Of a stretch of 44,293 nucleotides of DNA, positions 1 through 6,834 are shown one piece after another (the stretch's first letter is position 1; each line of letters opens with the position of its first letter). The DNA is from a virus. Under the pieces are notes generated by a model, which saw only the letters and a list, made by a program, of their open reading frames with translations, was not told where the DNA came from and did no database searches. The translations under genes and the position numbers were made by a program. The stretch lies in the IMG/VR virus record IMGVR_UViG_3300021416_000004, positions 1 through 44,293 of that record; one strand, 5' to 3'.

Positions 1-42
1 GTTGCCGCTGCAATGCAAATCAGCGATAATGCGGAGCGCGTT

Positions 43-127
43 GCCGGGATGGCGGAATAGGTAGACGCACGGGACTCAAAATCCCGCGCCGCAAGGCGTG
101 CCGGTTCGATTCCGGCTCCCGGCACCA
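43..127 (+). tRNA. tRNA-Leu (anticodon CAA), prophage target
   Basis: A full type II (long variable arm) tRNA folds here. The acceptor strands GCCGGGA (43-49) and TCCCGGC (117-123) pair, the anticodon loop CTCAAAA carries CAA at 77-79, a long variable arm follows, the T-arm contains GGTTCGATTCC, and CCA is encoded at 125-127. It decodes UUG leucine codons. Its 3' end is the integration site of the prophage. The gene stays complete because the phage supplies the same 3' sequence, but its original downstream flank has been moved beyond 43689. Confidence 0.97.
107..127 (+). repeat. attL core (21-bp direct repeat)
   Basis: This is the last 21 bases of the tRNA-Leu gene including CCA, from the T-loop through the 3' acceptor strand. 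The identical sequence recurs at 43669-43689. Identity stops on both sides: T versus C before the core, AACG versus CACA after it. That defines the crossover segment as no larger than this repeat. Confidence 0.93.
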
Positions 128-251
128 ACGCAACACTTAGCATTACCCCTCATTAACTCGCTTTCCGTGTATTTTCAAAGACTTACGGCACAAGCGGCGG
201 CACATACACTTCCACTAAAGCACGCAAAATACCGCTATTTCTCAGCAGCGG

Positions 252-291
252 TTACGCACGTTTTACGCAATAATTACGCACGCGTGCGTAA
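252..291 (+). promoter_or_regulatory. Integrase arm-type sites, left side (TTACGCA array)
   Basis: TTACGCA occurs at 252, 263 and 274, exactly 11 bp apart. It is followed by its inverted form TGCGTAA at 285-291, so that 274-291 is a perfect 18-bp palindrome. The same heptamer occurs twice, again 11 bp apart, just inside the right attachment site (43617 and 43628). One-helical-turn phasing at both prophage ends is what is expected of arm-type binding sites for a lambda-type integrase or its excisionase. The array also lies directly upstream of the integrase gene, so it may allow autoregulation. Confidence 0.7.
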
Positions 292-311
292 ATGCGTTTT
301 TGGAGGTCGGC

Positions 312-1346
312 ATGGCATCGATTAAAAAAAGTGGCACAGGCTGGCGCGCGCAGGTCGCGACGCTTGGCGTGCGCGAGTCAAAAGTGTTTTCGACCAAAGC
401 CGAGGCCAGCACCTGGGCGGCACTGCGCGAGACCGAGATCCGCTCTGGCAGAGCAACAGGCGTCCAGGCCGGCCGTACCCTGGGCGAGGCTTTCCGCCGC
501 TACGAGAAAGAAGTGTCGGTTCACAAGGATGGGCACCGGTGGGAGGTTTTACGCCTGAACGCGATCGGTCGCTTCAAGATCAACGGTGTCCAGATGGAGG
601 ACATGAAGCTGACCGAGGTAACTTCTGATGTTTTAGGACAGTGGCGAGACTACCGGCTGAACATCGACGGCGCCCAAGGCACACACAAGGGCGTGACCGG
701 CTCGTCGGTTAACCGCGAGCTGAACCTGATCTCGCACGTGTTCACCTGTGCGACGAAAGAATGGAAGTGGATAGCCGAGCGGCCGACGACGAACGTGCGC
801 CGGCCGAAAGAATCGGACCATCGGGAGCGCTTGTATACTGAGGACGAAATCGAGAGGCTGTGTTTCGCGATGGGCTTCGACTTGGGCGGTGAAGAAGTGG
901 TCGAAACCGTCAGCCAGCGCGTGGCTGCCATTTTCCTGTTCGCGCTCGAGACTGGCATGCGCGCCGGCGAGATCTGCAACTTGGCGCAGCAGGATATCGT
1001 GGGACGAGTTGCCAAAGTGAGGAAGTCAAAAACGACCGCAGGCAAACGCAGTGTGCCGCTCTCGCCGCGGGCGGTAAAGCTGCTTGCACTGCTGCCGAAA
1101 GTGGAAGATGGCGAGCCGATATTCGGTGTTTCCTCGGTATCGCTCGACGCATTGTTCCGCAAAGCGAAGGCGCGTGCCATGATCGACGATGCGACGTTCC
1201 ATGACAGCCGTCACAACGCTATAACAAGGCTGGCCAAGAAGTTCCAGGTGCTTGACCTGGCTCGCGCTATTGGCCACACGGACCTGAAGAAGCTGATGGT
1301 CTATTACAATGAAAGTGCCGAGGAGATGGCGAAGCTGCTGAGCTGA
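312..1346 (+). CDS. int: Phage tyrosine recombinase (integrase)
   Basis: This 344-residue integrase catalyses prophage integration into and excision from the tRNA-Leu gene. The N-terminal about 55 residues look like an arm-binding domain, followed by a SAM-like core-binding domain (about 56-160) and the catalytic domain (about 172-344). The visible catalytic residues are Arg217 in TGMRAGE, His297 and Arg300 in HDSRH, His322 in IGHTD, and Tyr331 as the nucleophile in MVYYNES. The ATG at 312 is preferred because GGAGG lies at 302-306; a TTG at 300 would place the start upstream of that site. The gene is adjacent to attL and reads into the prophage. Confidence 0.95.
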   Translation: MASIKKSGTGWRAQVATLGVRESKVFSTKAEASTWAALRETEIRSGRATGVQAGRTLGEAFRRYEKEVSVHKDGHRWEVLRLNAIGRFKINGVQMEDMKLTEVTSDVLGQWRDYRLNIDGAQGTHKGVTGSSVNRELNLISHVFTCATKEWKWIAERPTTNVRRPKESDHRERLYTEDEIERLCFAMGFDLGGEEVVETVSQRVAAIFLFALETGMRAGEICNLAQQDIVGRVAKVRKSKTTAGKRSVPLSPRAVKLLALLPKVEDGEPIFGVSSVSLDALFRKAKARAMIDDATFHDSRHNAITRLAKKFQVLDLARAIGHTDLKKLMVYYNESAEEMAKLLS

Positions 1347-1531
1347 TCCATACTGATGATGCAAAGGTATCTTCTCCTATGAATATATCCGTGAAATTGC
1401 AAAAGCTACGCCAAAAGTCACGCCAAGAAATTAGCTATTGGCACTTGAATTTTTGCTAACAGGCTACAAATCGTTACTTCATCGGGAGTCAGCCGGCACC
1501 CGAGAACGATCCCTGAAAGGACTATTCGATC
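1347..1531. other. Intergenic region, nothing recognised
   Basis: This is the gap between the integrase stop and the next gene. It is AT-richer than the structural genes. I see no RNA gene, strong terminator or clear promoter. An AAAGGA ribosome binding site for the following gene is at 1516-1521. Confidence 0.5.
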
Positions 1532-2008
1532 ATGCAGCTGCCTAATACCGTACTCGACGAAAATTGCGATCGTCGGCTAAATTTGCTGGTGAACGTTCGC
1601 TCTCAGCTCTTGCCTATGCTGGCTCACTTCGCAAACTGCAAACAAATTGCGAAGAGTGTGTTCCACCAAGATGATCAGCTTTCCGTCGTGGAAAGCGATC
1701 GATCCGACCGCGTCGAGCTATTGTATGCAGGAACGCGTATTAGATTTAGTCTCGTTGTTGGCCTGCGTGGGGAAGATGTGGTCAGCAAGATCGTCTGTAC
1801 TCATGTCGTCGATACGTTCGGAAAAGAGCAAAGCTTCGCGCTCGGTGAATTCTCCGTGGATGACCGCGGTCGCACAAACTATGGAGAGTCCTCAGGAAGG
1901 CCACACTACACGAAGGAGTCGGCCGACCTAATCGTTGCCTTCTACCTCTCAAAAGCATTCGAGAACAATCTTCGGATCGAGCCGGAATCTTCAAGAGGCG
2001 GGGAATAA
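1532..2008 (+). CDS. Hypothetical protein, 158 aa
   Basis: I do not recognise the family. The product is a soluble-looking acidic protein with no signal peptide, membrane segment or obvious motif. The ATG has AAAGGA 10 bases upstream. Base composition is noticeably less GC-rich than the phage structural genes, and the gene ends 7 bp before a partial tRNA-Ser sequence. That suggests it is cargo of this prophage or of an earlier element that used the tRNA-Ser site. Its position between integrase and att-like scar is typical of accessory (moron) genes. Confidence 0.7.
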   Translation: MQLPNTVLDENCDRRLNLLVNVRSQLLPMLAHFANCKQIAKSVFHQDDQLSVVESDRSDRVELLYAGTRIRFSLVVGLRGEDVVSKIVCTHVVDTFGKEQSFALGEFSVDDRGRTNYGESSGRPHYTKESADLIVAFYLSKAFENNLRIEPESSRGGE

Positions 2009-2015
2009 GTTGCTC

Positions 2016-2061
2016 GTAGGTTCATAGCCTACCGGGGGTTCGAATCCCCCTCTCTCCGCCA
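2016..2061 (+). pseudogene. 3' half of a tRNA-Ser (att scar)
   Basis: The variable arm (GTAGG...CCTAC), a T-arm (GGGGGTTCGAATCCCCC), the acceptor 3' strand TCTCTCC, a G discriminator and CCA are all present in tRNA order, matching the usual 3' half of bacterial serine tRNAs. The acceptor 5' strand, D-arm and anticodon arm are absent: the preceding bases belong to the end of the upstream gene. It cannot be a working tRNA. It is best read as the duplicated 3' end left by an element that integrated into a tRNA-Ser gene. Confidence 0.85.
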
Positions 2062-2070
2062 GAACACAAA

Positions 2071-2102
2071 AGCCCTTGATCTTCAAGGGCTTTTTCTTTT
2101 TC
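2071..2102 (+). terminator. Rho-independent terminator after the tRNA-Ser fragment
   Basis: The 9-bp arms AGCCCTTGA and TCAAGGGCT with a 3-base loop (2071-2091) are followed by TTTTTCTTTTT. On the minus strand the same hairpin is followed by TTTTGTG, so it may work in both directions and also close the leftward transcript from the acyltransferase gene. Confidence 0.8.
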
Positions 2103-2135
2103 CAGCATCGCTTGCTATCGTTAGCTGAACTGCTT

Positions 2136-2154
2136 GGGGAATTAGTGGGGAATT
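2136..2154 (+). repeat. Two GGGGAATT repeats 11 bp apart (relic arm sites)
   Basis: GGGGAATT is at 2136-2143 and again at 2147-2154, one helical turn apart, about 75 bp past the tRNA-Ser fragment. Such repeats next to a tRNA 3' end resemble arm-type sites of a second, different integrase. Their sequence is unlike the TTACGCA sites used at the ends of the present prophage. Confidence 0.4.
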
Positions 2155-2499
2155 TCCGACAAACTGCTATGAAAAAACCAATCGCCTATTACACGGTGAC
2201 TGCGGAACGGTCTTTAGGATGCTCGATCAGCGGCCCAGTCCCCCTGGCCGGTCTGTGGTTGCAACGAACGGCTGCGGATGCTGGAGAGCGAACTGGTTCA
2301 CTTCCGACTCGCTATGCTAGCAGCCGAAGAAGTAACAAATTGCTCGCTGGCCAGGGAGATGTGACCTGGCCAGACGAGCACCTGCAATAGCGCCGGCCGC
2401 TCAGCCCCTTGCTTCCGGCCAACATCATCGCCAGTCCGTCTTAATATGGCCATCCGCCTATCACTCTGACTCAGTCCGCACGACACCTCGCGCATGCTG
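2155..2499. other. Gene-free region between tRNA-Ser scar and acyltransferase
   Basis: No credible gene is seen. A short open stretch starting at ATG 2169 could be a decayed N-terminus of an integrase gene, given its place behind the relic att site, but it has no recognisable motif. The region may serve as the 3' flank of the leftward acyltransferase transcript. Confidence 0.4.
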
Positions 2500-3639
2500 T
2501 CAAGCGGATGGGGCCGCTGGCACAAGCTCGGGTACGCTGTTCTTTCTTGACGACCTCTTGATCCACAGCCTTGCTGGCTCCTCGATCCAGTGGTATCCGG
2601 CTGCCGACATCGCCATTAGAACTACGAACGACGCGGCGAGGAGCGCCCGATTATCTGCAAAGACCGGGAAGGAAGCTACAAGCTCGGCATGGTTCGACTT
2701 CAACGCAAATAATAGAACAACCTGGAACGAGTAAAAGCTGTAACTAACGTGGCCGCAATAAACAAGAACACGAGAGGACAGCACCCGCGAGAGAACGCCG
2801 AAAGAGTGCGCTGTCGAGAAGATCGTCAAGGCGACCACCGGCAAGACGATCCAATTGTGTCCGATGAAAATCGGTAGTTTGTTGCCTATAAATCCGAGGT
2901 AGGCTATCAGGAACGCCATCCCACCAATCTGCCATGCTGATATGAGGCGGGGTGAGGCAGTAATACGCTGCGCCAAAATTGCCGTGCAAACCCCCAGAAT
3001 GAACTCGGGTAAGCGATAGATCGGCATCGAATAATAGAGATCGGGATTGGGGCCATAAAACAGAACAATAGATAAGCCAGGCAATACCGCGCATGCGTAG
3101 CACATGACCGCCACCCTCTTCACGCCGGCGGTCGATAATTTCTCTATTGGCTCAAGAATAAATGGTAGCAGAACGTAGCAAAATGCTTCCACTGAAATTG
3201 ACCAACTACCGGAATTGTTCCAATACCAGAACAGTTGCGGAAACCACGCTTGTAATAATAAAGCGTCCACGACAAACAAAGATATGATTGCAGCAATTTG
3301 CTTTATGCCTGTGTAGAGTGAATCGGCTTGCAACGGAATACCAATCCATGGAAGCGTCAACAGTGCGGCCACGACATACACGGGATAAATACGAGAGAAT
3401 CTGTTGACCAAATAATTTCGGTAGCTTTCACCACGGTTTCCGTATCGGTAAGCAAGAAGGAAGCCTGACAAGATGAAGAATAGGCTCATCCCGACCGCCC
3501 CCTGACCGATAAAATTAGTTAGAAATTCCGATGATGGGAAGAGTGGCCAACGAATTTGAATGTGAAAGATGAATACGTAAAACGCCGCTAAAAACCGGAG
3601 ACCCGTCAGTGGGCGAATTTGCTCTGCACTTGCTTTCAT
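2500..3639 (-). CDS. Membrane acyltransferase, family 3 (OafA-like)
   Basis: This 379-residue protein is a multi-pass membrane acyltransferase of the acyltransferase-3 family, which transfers acetyl or related groups to O-antigen or other surface sugars. The N-terminal signature is visible: RPLTGLRFLAAFYVFIFH contains the conserved Arg and His of the family, and about ten hydrophobic segments follow. AAGGAAA precedes the ATG. The gene lies at the far end of the late genes, is AT-richer than its neighbours and may have its own promoter (extended -10 TGCTAGTAT on the minus strand, complement of 3662-3670). I infer lysogenic conversion: it would alter the surface receptor of the lysogen and block superinfection. 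Confidence 0.88.
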   Translation of the reverse strand: MKASAEQIRPLTGLRFLAAFYVFIFHIQIRWPLFPSSEFLTNFIGQGAVGMSLFFILSGFLLAYRYGNRGESYRNYLVNRFSRIYPVYVVAALLTLPWIGIPLQADSLYTGIKQIAAIISLFVVDALLLQAWFPQLFWYWNNSGSWSISVEAFCYVLLPFILEPIEKLSTAGVKRVAVMCYACAVLPGLSIVLFYGPNPDLYYSMPIYRLPEFILGVCTAILAQRITASPRLISAWQIGGMAFLIAYLGFIGNKLPIFIGHNWIVLPVVALTIFSTAHSFGVLSRVLSSRVLVYCGHVSYSFYSFQVVLLFALKSNHAELVASFPVFADNRALLAASFVVLMAMSAAGYHWIEEPARLWIKRSSRKNSVPELVPAAPSA

Positions 3640-3686
3640 ATGTTTCCTTATAAGTTATGCAATACTAGCATAGAGCTTATAAAAAA

Positions 3687-3908
3687 TCATTTCCAGTGGG
3701 CATTTGTTGTTTGATTGCCGCGCAGCTCTTTGCGCAGATGAACTCTGGGGCCAGAAAAGATGATCAGCATGCGCGGCAGCAGGTCGGCGTAAACCGCTAC
3801 AGATCGCAAATGAGCGGTTTCCCGCAACAGCGCCTGTAAGTCATGGCCTGAGTTCCTGTTCTGAATTTCCTGGAGCACTTCGTTCTTCAGATCGGCCTTG
3901 ACTCTCAT
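3687..3908 (-). CDS. Hypothetical protein, 73 aa, end of lysis cassette
   Basis: Unrecognised small basic protein without a signal peptide or lipobox. The start is supported by AAGGA six bases ahead of the ATG. Its first third overlaps, in another frame, the end of the preceding 60-residue gene. It is the last gene of the lysis operon. The overlapping arrangement recalls Rz/Rz1 spanin pairs, but neither protein shows the membrane anchor or lipobox that spanins need, so I do not assign that role. Confidence 0.55.
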   Translation of the reverse strand: MRVKADLKNEVLQEIQNRNSGHDLQALLRETAHLRSVAVYADLLPRMLIIFSGPRVHLRKELRGNQTTNAHWK

Positions 3909-4023
3909 CCGTATCCTTCCCTGTGCGGGAATCCATTGTATCTACTCGGGCATCCACGATCCGTCCATCTTCGGTGCTAAACAGATGCACCATGCCGCTC
4001 GGTGTGATGATGTGAAAATCCAT
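3841..4023 (-). CDS. Hypothetical protein, 60 aa
   Basis: A small acidic protein that starts MDFHIITPSGMVHLF. The ATG overlaps the TAA stop of the DUF1353 gene (TAATG), implying translational coupling; there is no independent ribosome binding site. I do not recognise a family. It overlaps the next gene out of frame for 68 bp. Confidence 0.55.
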   Translation of the reverse strand: MDFHIITPSGMVHLFSTEDGRIVDARVDTMDSRTGKDTDESQGRSEERSAPGNSEQELRP

Positions 4024-4427
4024 TAGGATACCGTGGCGTCCAGAGACTCGGCGAGCACAGGTACTGGTGCGTAATTGCGAGCGCCGCCGACACGCACTCC
4101 TACCCACATCAGCCACCGCCGCCAACCAGCAACGCCGATTACTGCTGATGCCTCGCGGAACACCGCGTCTGCCACGTCACGAGGCGCACGGCCCGATGTG
4201 TACAGATAGTCGTGGACGACAGCCGCCCGACGCGCCACGCCACCGCAAAGGCTGTACACGATAGGGAGGCGCGGTACGCTGGCCAAGTCAGTAGGGAATC
4301 CGGCCGGGACCGTGATTACGCGACCGGCAACGTCCGACTCGTATACCAGCGGAGCAAGCAGCACCCATTTCTCATCTGCCGCGCCCTCGTTATCGCGCAT
4401 GTCCAGCGGCGTCAGGAAGCGACTCAT
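4023..4427 (-). CDS. DUF1353 family phage protein
   Basis: The 134-residue product carries the DUF1353 signature PAGFPTDLASVPR (residues 41-53) and HDYLYTSGR (72-80), with conserved Asp and His residues that suggest a metal-binding peptidase or hydrolase fold. Family members are common in phage lysis cassettes beside endolysins, but their role has not been settled. The start codon overlaps the stop of the endolysin gene (ATGA), so the two are probably translationally coupled. Confidence 0.85.
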   Translation of the reverse strand: MSRFLTPLDMRDNEGAADEKWVLLAPLVYESDVAGRVITVPAGFPTDLASVPRLPIVYSLCGGVARRAAVVHDYLYTSGRAPRDVADAVFREASAVIGVAGWRRWLMWVGVRVGGARNYAPVPVLAESLDATVS

Positions 4428-5071
4428 GCCATTGCCTCCATGAAGCGATCTGTGATGCTGCAGCGCTTTACCAGAGCGTTTTCGCCCCCATTCACGACCC
4501 GCGAGATGTCTGCAATTTTGCCCGCGTCTGCCAGTGGATTCAGGCTGGTGCCTGTGCGGTTTCCCTCATGCCAGAACCAAGCCGCTGCAAGACAGCCCAC
4601 GTCCGGGCGCGAAAGCAAGTCCGGCGATGTAACCAGGTCGTAGCCGATGGCGATGCCGCAGCGGCGGTAGTTGTCTTTGCCAGTAAGCTGGATGGGACCG
4701 CGGCCGCGATATCGCCAGCCGTCGCCGGAGTGGATCGGCCCATTGCCAAGGCGACTGCCGTAGGCGATGTTGGCAATCATCTCCTGATCGGCTCTCTGCA
4801 CGCCAGGCACATAGCCGAGGCGGTCGGCCTGCTCCCTAGTGAATCGCCCTTTGAATCCGGATACCGTCATCAACGCCGCCGGCCTGTAACTCAGGTCCTC
4901 GATCACTCGGGTTAGTCCCTCCGATTCCACCAGCAACTGGCTCACAAAGGCAGCTTGCCGCTTCGGTGTGTTGATGTGGAAGCGCGCCATCGAATCGTTT
5001 AGTGGTTCGATGAAGAGCTTCGCGGTGCCCAGACGCACCTCACCAATGGAAACAAGTTGCTGGAGTTTCAT
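4424..5071 (-). CDS. Endolysin, glycoside hydrolase family 19 (chitinase-like)
   Basis: A 215-residue lysozyme-like enzyme expected to cut the glycan strands of peptidoglycan at the end of the lytic cycle. The family 19 core is clear: candidate catalytic glutamates are Glu49 and Glu51 in LLVESEG, and the substrate-cleft motif GDGWRYRGRGPIQLTG lies at 116-131. There is no signal peptide, so release through a holin pore is expected. The gene starts one base inside the end of the holin-like gene and is followed by DUF1353 with an ATGA overlap, a tight lysis operon. Confidence 0.92.
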   Translation of the reverse strand: MKLQQLVSIGEVRLGTAKLFIEPLNDSMARFHINTPKRQAAFVSQLLVESEGLTRVIEDLSYRPAALMTVSGFKGRFTREQADRLGYVPGVQRADQEMIANIAYGSRLGNGPIHSGDGWRYRGRGPIQLTGKDNYRRCGIAIGYDLVTSPDLLSRPDVGCLAAAWFWHEGNRTGTSLNPLADAGKIADISRVVNGGENALVKRCSITDRFMEAMA

Positions 5072-5361
5072 CAGCCCCTCCAGTGCGAAATGATCCAGCT
5101 CGCGACACTCCCTAACGAGCCAGCTGCGCCGCCGACCAGCATCAGGGTGCGCCAGCCGCCCTTGGCCTCGGCGAGCTGTGCCAGGACGCGGTCGAGCTTT
5201 TCGTTTTGCTGGGCATTGGTGGCGCGAAGGTCCGCGACTGCGGCCTTGAGGTGTGCTACTTCAACTTGGACGGTTGCTACCGCGATCGCGGTTTGTTGGT
5301 CGGTAAGGTGCATGGACGCCATATTTCGGAGTGATCGAAAAGGCGGCCGCTCTTGTGTCAA
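5071..5361 (-). CDS. Holin-like protein (coiled coil plus C-terminal membrane segment)
   Basis: A 96-residue protein with a predicted amphipathic coiled coil at about 22-66 and one hydrophobic segment at about 71-92 ending in the short tail SHWRG. This architecture resembles XhlA-type phage membrane proteins that sit before endolysins, so holin or holin-associated function is likely. The start is uncertain: a TTG at 5361 has GAGG six bases upstream, while ATG codons at 5322 and 5313 lack good sites. It is the first gene after the late promoter candidate at 5383-5428, and so heads the lysis cassette. Confidence 0.72.
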   Translation of the reverse strand: MTQERPPFRSLRNMASMHLTDQQTAIAVATVQVEVAHLKAAVADLRATNAQQNEKLDRVLAQLAEAKGGWRTLMLVGGAAGSLGSVASWIISHWRG

Positions 5362-5382
5362 GGGCGCCTCGGATTACTGATG

Positions 5383-5428
5383 AGTTTATGGACTAGGGCC
5401 GTCTCAAAACAGGGCAAATTGAGACGAC
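5383..5428 (-). promoter_or_regulatory. Late promoter candidate, copy A (lysis cassette)
   Basis: This is one of three matching elements. Read on the minus strand it has a 27-base block identical in all copies (complement of 5402-5428). The block contains the inverted arms GTCTCAA and TTGAGA(C) around an 11-base centre, then exactly 13 variable bases, then TAAACT as a -10 candidate (complement of 5383-5388). Predicted transcription would start near 5376 and enter the holin-like gene. There is no good -35 hexamer; the dyad centre falls near -37, as for an activator-dependent promoter. Confidence 0.65.
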
Positions 5429-5444
5429 GGCACGCGAATATGTC

Positions 5445-6275
5445 CTACATGCTTTCCCATTCCAGAGTGGTAGCGTGCCGCGCAAAATTCGGGCGCCGCA
5501 TTGCAGACGTTTGCACAAGGCCGCCATATATACGGTGATCGCGCGAGCGCTCCGGCGAGGGGTCGCCGGGATAGAGGTCAATGATGCTTGGGCCATCGGT
5601 GTCGTTGGCCACCTGCATGTCGCAAATGAAGGAGCGGTCGCGCTCGGTCATGCTGCCCAGATCGATCGACAACTTCCAACGTTTCGTTCCCTTGACCGAG
5701 CGGCGATCCCCAGCGTCCGTATAGAACGGCGTTGTGGTGCTGACCGGCGTGCGGGCCGGGTCGTAGGACGCATTCTCATCGGGGCTGAACGTCTCGCCGA
5801 CAAATACCCGCGACAGCTCGAGGTAGCCTTGCAGACTTCCTGAATCCCTAACTCGAATGACCAAGCGCCGGACGCTCGTGTTGTTGAAGTAGGTGAAGGC
5901 ATGGGCGCCGCCGCCCCAGGCATAAGCACTTGCCGCGGTGACGGGCGTCCACGGCGGCAAGAGCTCGCGCGGGCGGGCCGGGCATGCCAGGCGCGCGCCA
6001 GTCTCAAGTACTTTGCTGGCGCCTTCCTCATCGGAATAGCCGAGCACTTCGATAGTCGTCGACGGGGAGCCGTTACACGAAGGGAAGTGCACACCGCCGA
6101 TACGCTCGGCGACGGCAAAGGTCATGATGATCTCGATCTCGGTGCCGACTGCGCGGCACACGTGGGACTTCGTGTCATTTAGCATTGCGTCCGCCGACAT
6201 TCCCGGCACCAATGGTGCGGCGGACATAGCCGCACGCGACGCCACGTTTTTGTTCATGATGATCAGATTAGGCAT
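5445..6275 (-). CDS. Phage tail-associated hypothetical protein, 276 aa
   Basis: Unrecognised. The product is rich in beta-strand-like sequence with no membrane segment, and it is the last gene of the tail-tip group before the lysis promoter. It overlaps the DUF4376 gene by 8 bp. Position suggests a receptor-binding or fibre-associated role, but no domain supports this directly. Confidence 0.7.
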   Translation of the reverse strand: MPNLIIMNKNVASRAAMSAAPLVPGMSADAMLNDTKSHVCRAVGTEIEIIMTFAVAERIGGVHFPSCNGSPSTTIEVLGYSDEEGASKVLETGARLACPARPRELLPPWTPVTAASAYAWGGGAHAFTYFNNTSVRRLVIRVRDSGSLQGYLELSRVFVGETFSPDENASYDPARTPVSTTTPFYTDAGDRRSVKGTKRWKLSIDLGSMTERDRSFICDMQVANDTDGPSIIDLYPGDPSPERSRDHRIYGGLVQTSAMRRPNFARHATTLEWESM

Positions 6276-6834
6276 CGAGAGAGTTCCAGGTGTAGCCGTA
6301 CGCCTCGGCGGGTGTAGTGGCGTTGTCGATCAGATCGCGCAGTGCGCGGCCGCGCTGATGTATGTCGTTAATGCGTGCGGTGAGGGTGAGGCCAAGCGAC
6401 ATGACCTGTTGCGCGTTGAGCGTCACGACGGAGTTATCCGACACAGTCCAGTCAATCGCAAATGGGTCCCCCTCTGCACGCGGCAGCACGGCCGCCAGAA
6501 CGGCGCCGGTGATCTTTGCGACGTCGGGTTGGTACAAGGTCTCGGCGAACTCAAAGTCTGCACCCTCGGCCTCGTCTCGCGCTTCCTTGACAGCTGCCCA
6601 CGCGTTCGCACGGGCGTCGGCAAGTTCGGCCAGGTCGACCCAGTACAGGCCACACTCGAGCGACCAGTACAGCACGGACGTCGGCGTGGGCCCATTCCAG
6701 TCAATCGGGCCATCGAGACGCACGAGCGTACCCTCGGCTTGGCCGTGCCATTGGTGCAAGGGCGTTTCGTCTTCGCATGGCAGGCACGCGCGCACGCGCC
6801 CACCCTCCAATACATCGGCGTAGTAATTCGTCAT
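6268..6834 (-). CDS. DUF4376-type tail fibre accessory protein
   Basis: The 188-residue protein has a C-terminal DUF4376-like pattern (IDWTVSDNSVVTLNAQQV, then an IHQRGRALRDLI helix). This pattern is found in proteins encoded next to tail fibres and is often linked to fibre assembly. It overlaps the preceding fibre gene with ATGA, so translation is probably coupled. Function is inferred from the family and position. Confidence 0.72.
   Translation of the reverse strand: MTNYYADVLEGGRVRACLPCEDETPLHQWHGQAEGTLVRLDGPIDWNGPTPTSVLYWSLECGLYWVDLAELADARANAWAAVKEARDEAEGADFEFAETLYQPDVAKITGAVLAAVLPRAEGDPFAIDWTVSDNSVVTLNAQQVMSLGLTLTARINDIHQRGRALRDLIDNATTPAEAYGYTWNSLDA

Noticed and set aside
2016-2061. Functional tRNA-Ser
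   Set aside because: The 5' acceptor strand, D-arm and anticodon arm are missing.
2076-2390. 104-codon plus-strand frame starting in the tRNA-Ser terminator
   Set aside because: It begins within the terminator hairpin and has no plausible ribosome binding site or motif; at most it contains a decayed gene start.
3687-4023. Rz/Rz1 spanin pair
   Set aside because: The overlap is suggestive, but no N-terminal membrane anchor or lipobox is seen in either product.
5402-5428. Reading the three dyads as terminators
   Set aside because: No T run follows the hairpin in either direction, the stem is only 7 bp, and copies lie immediately before genes with a conserved -10-like hexamer at fixed distance.
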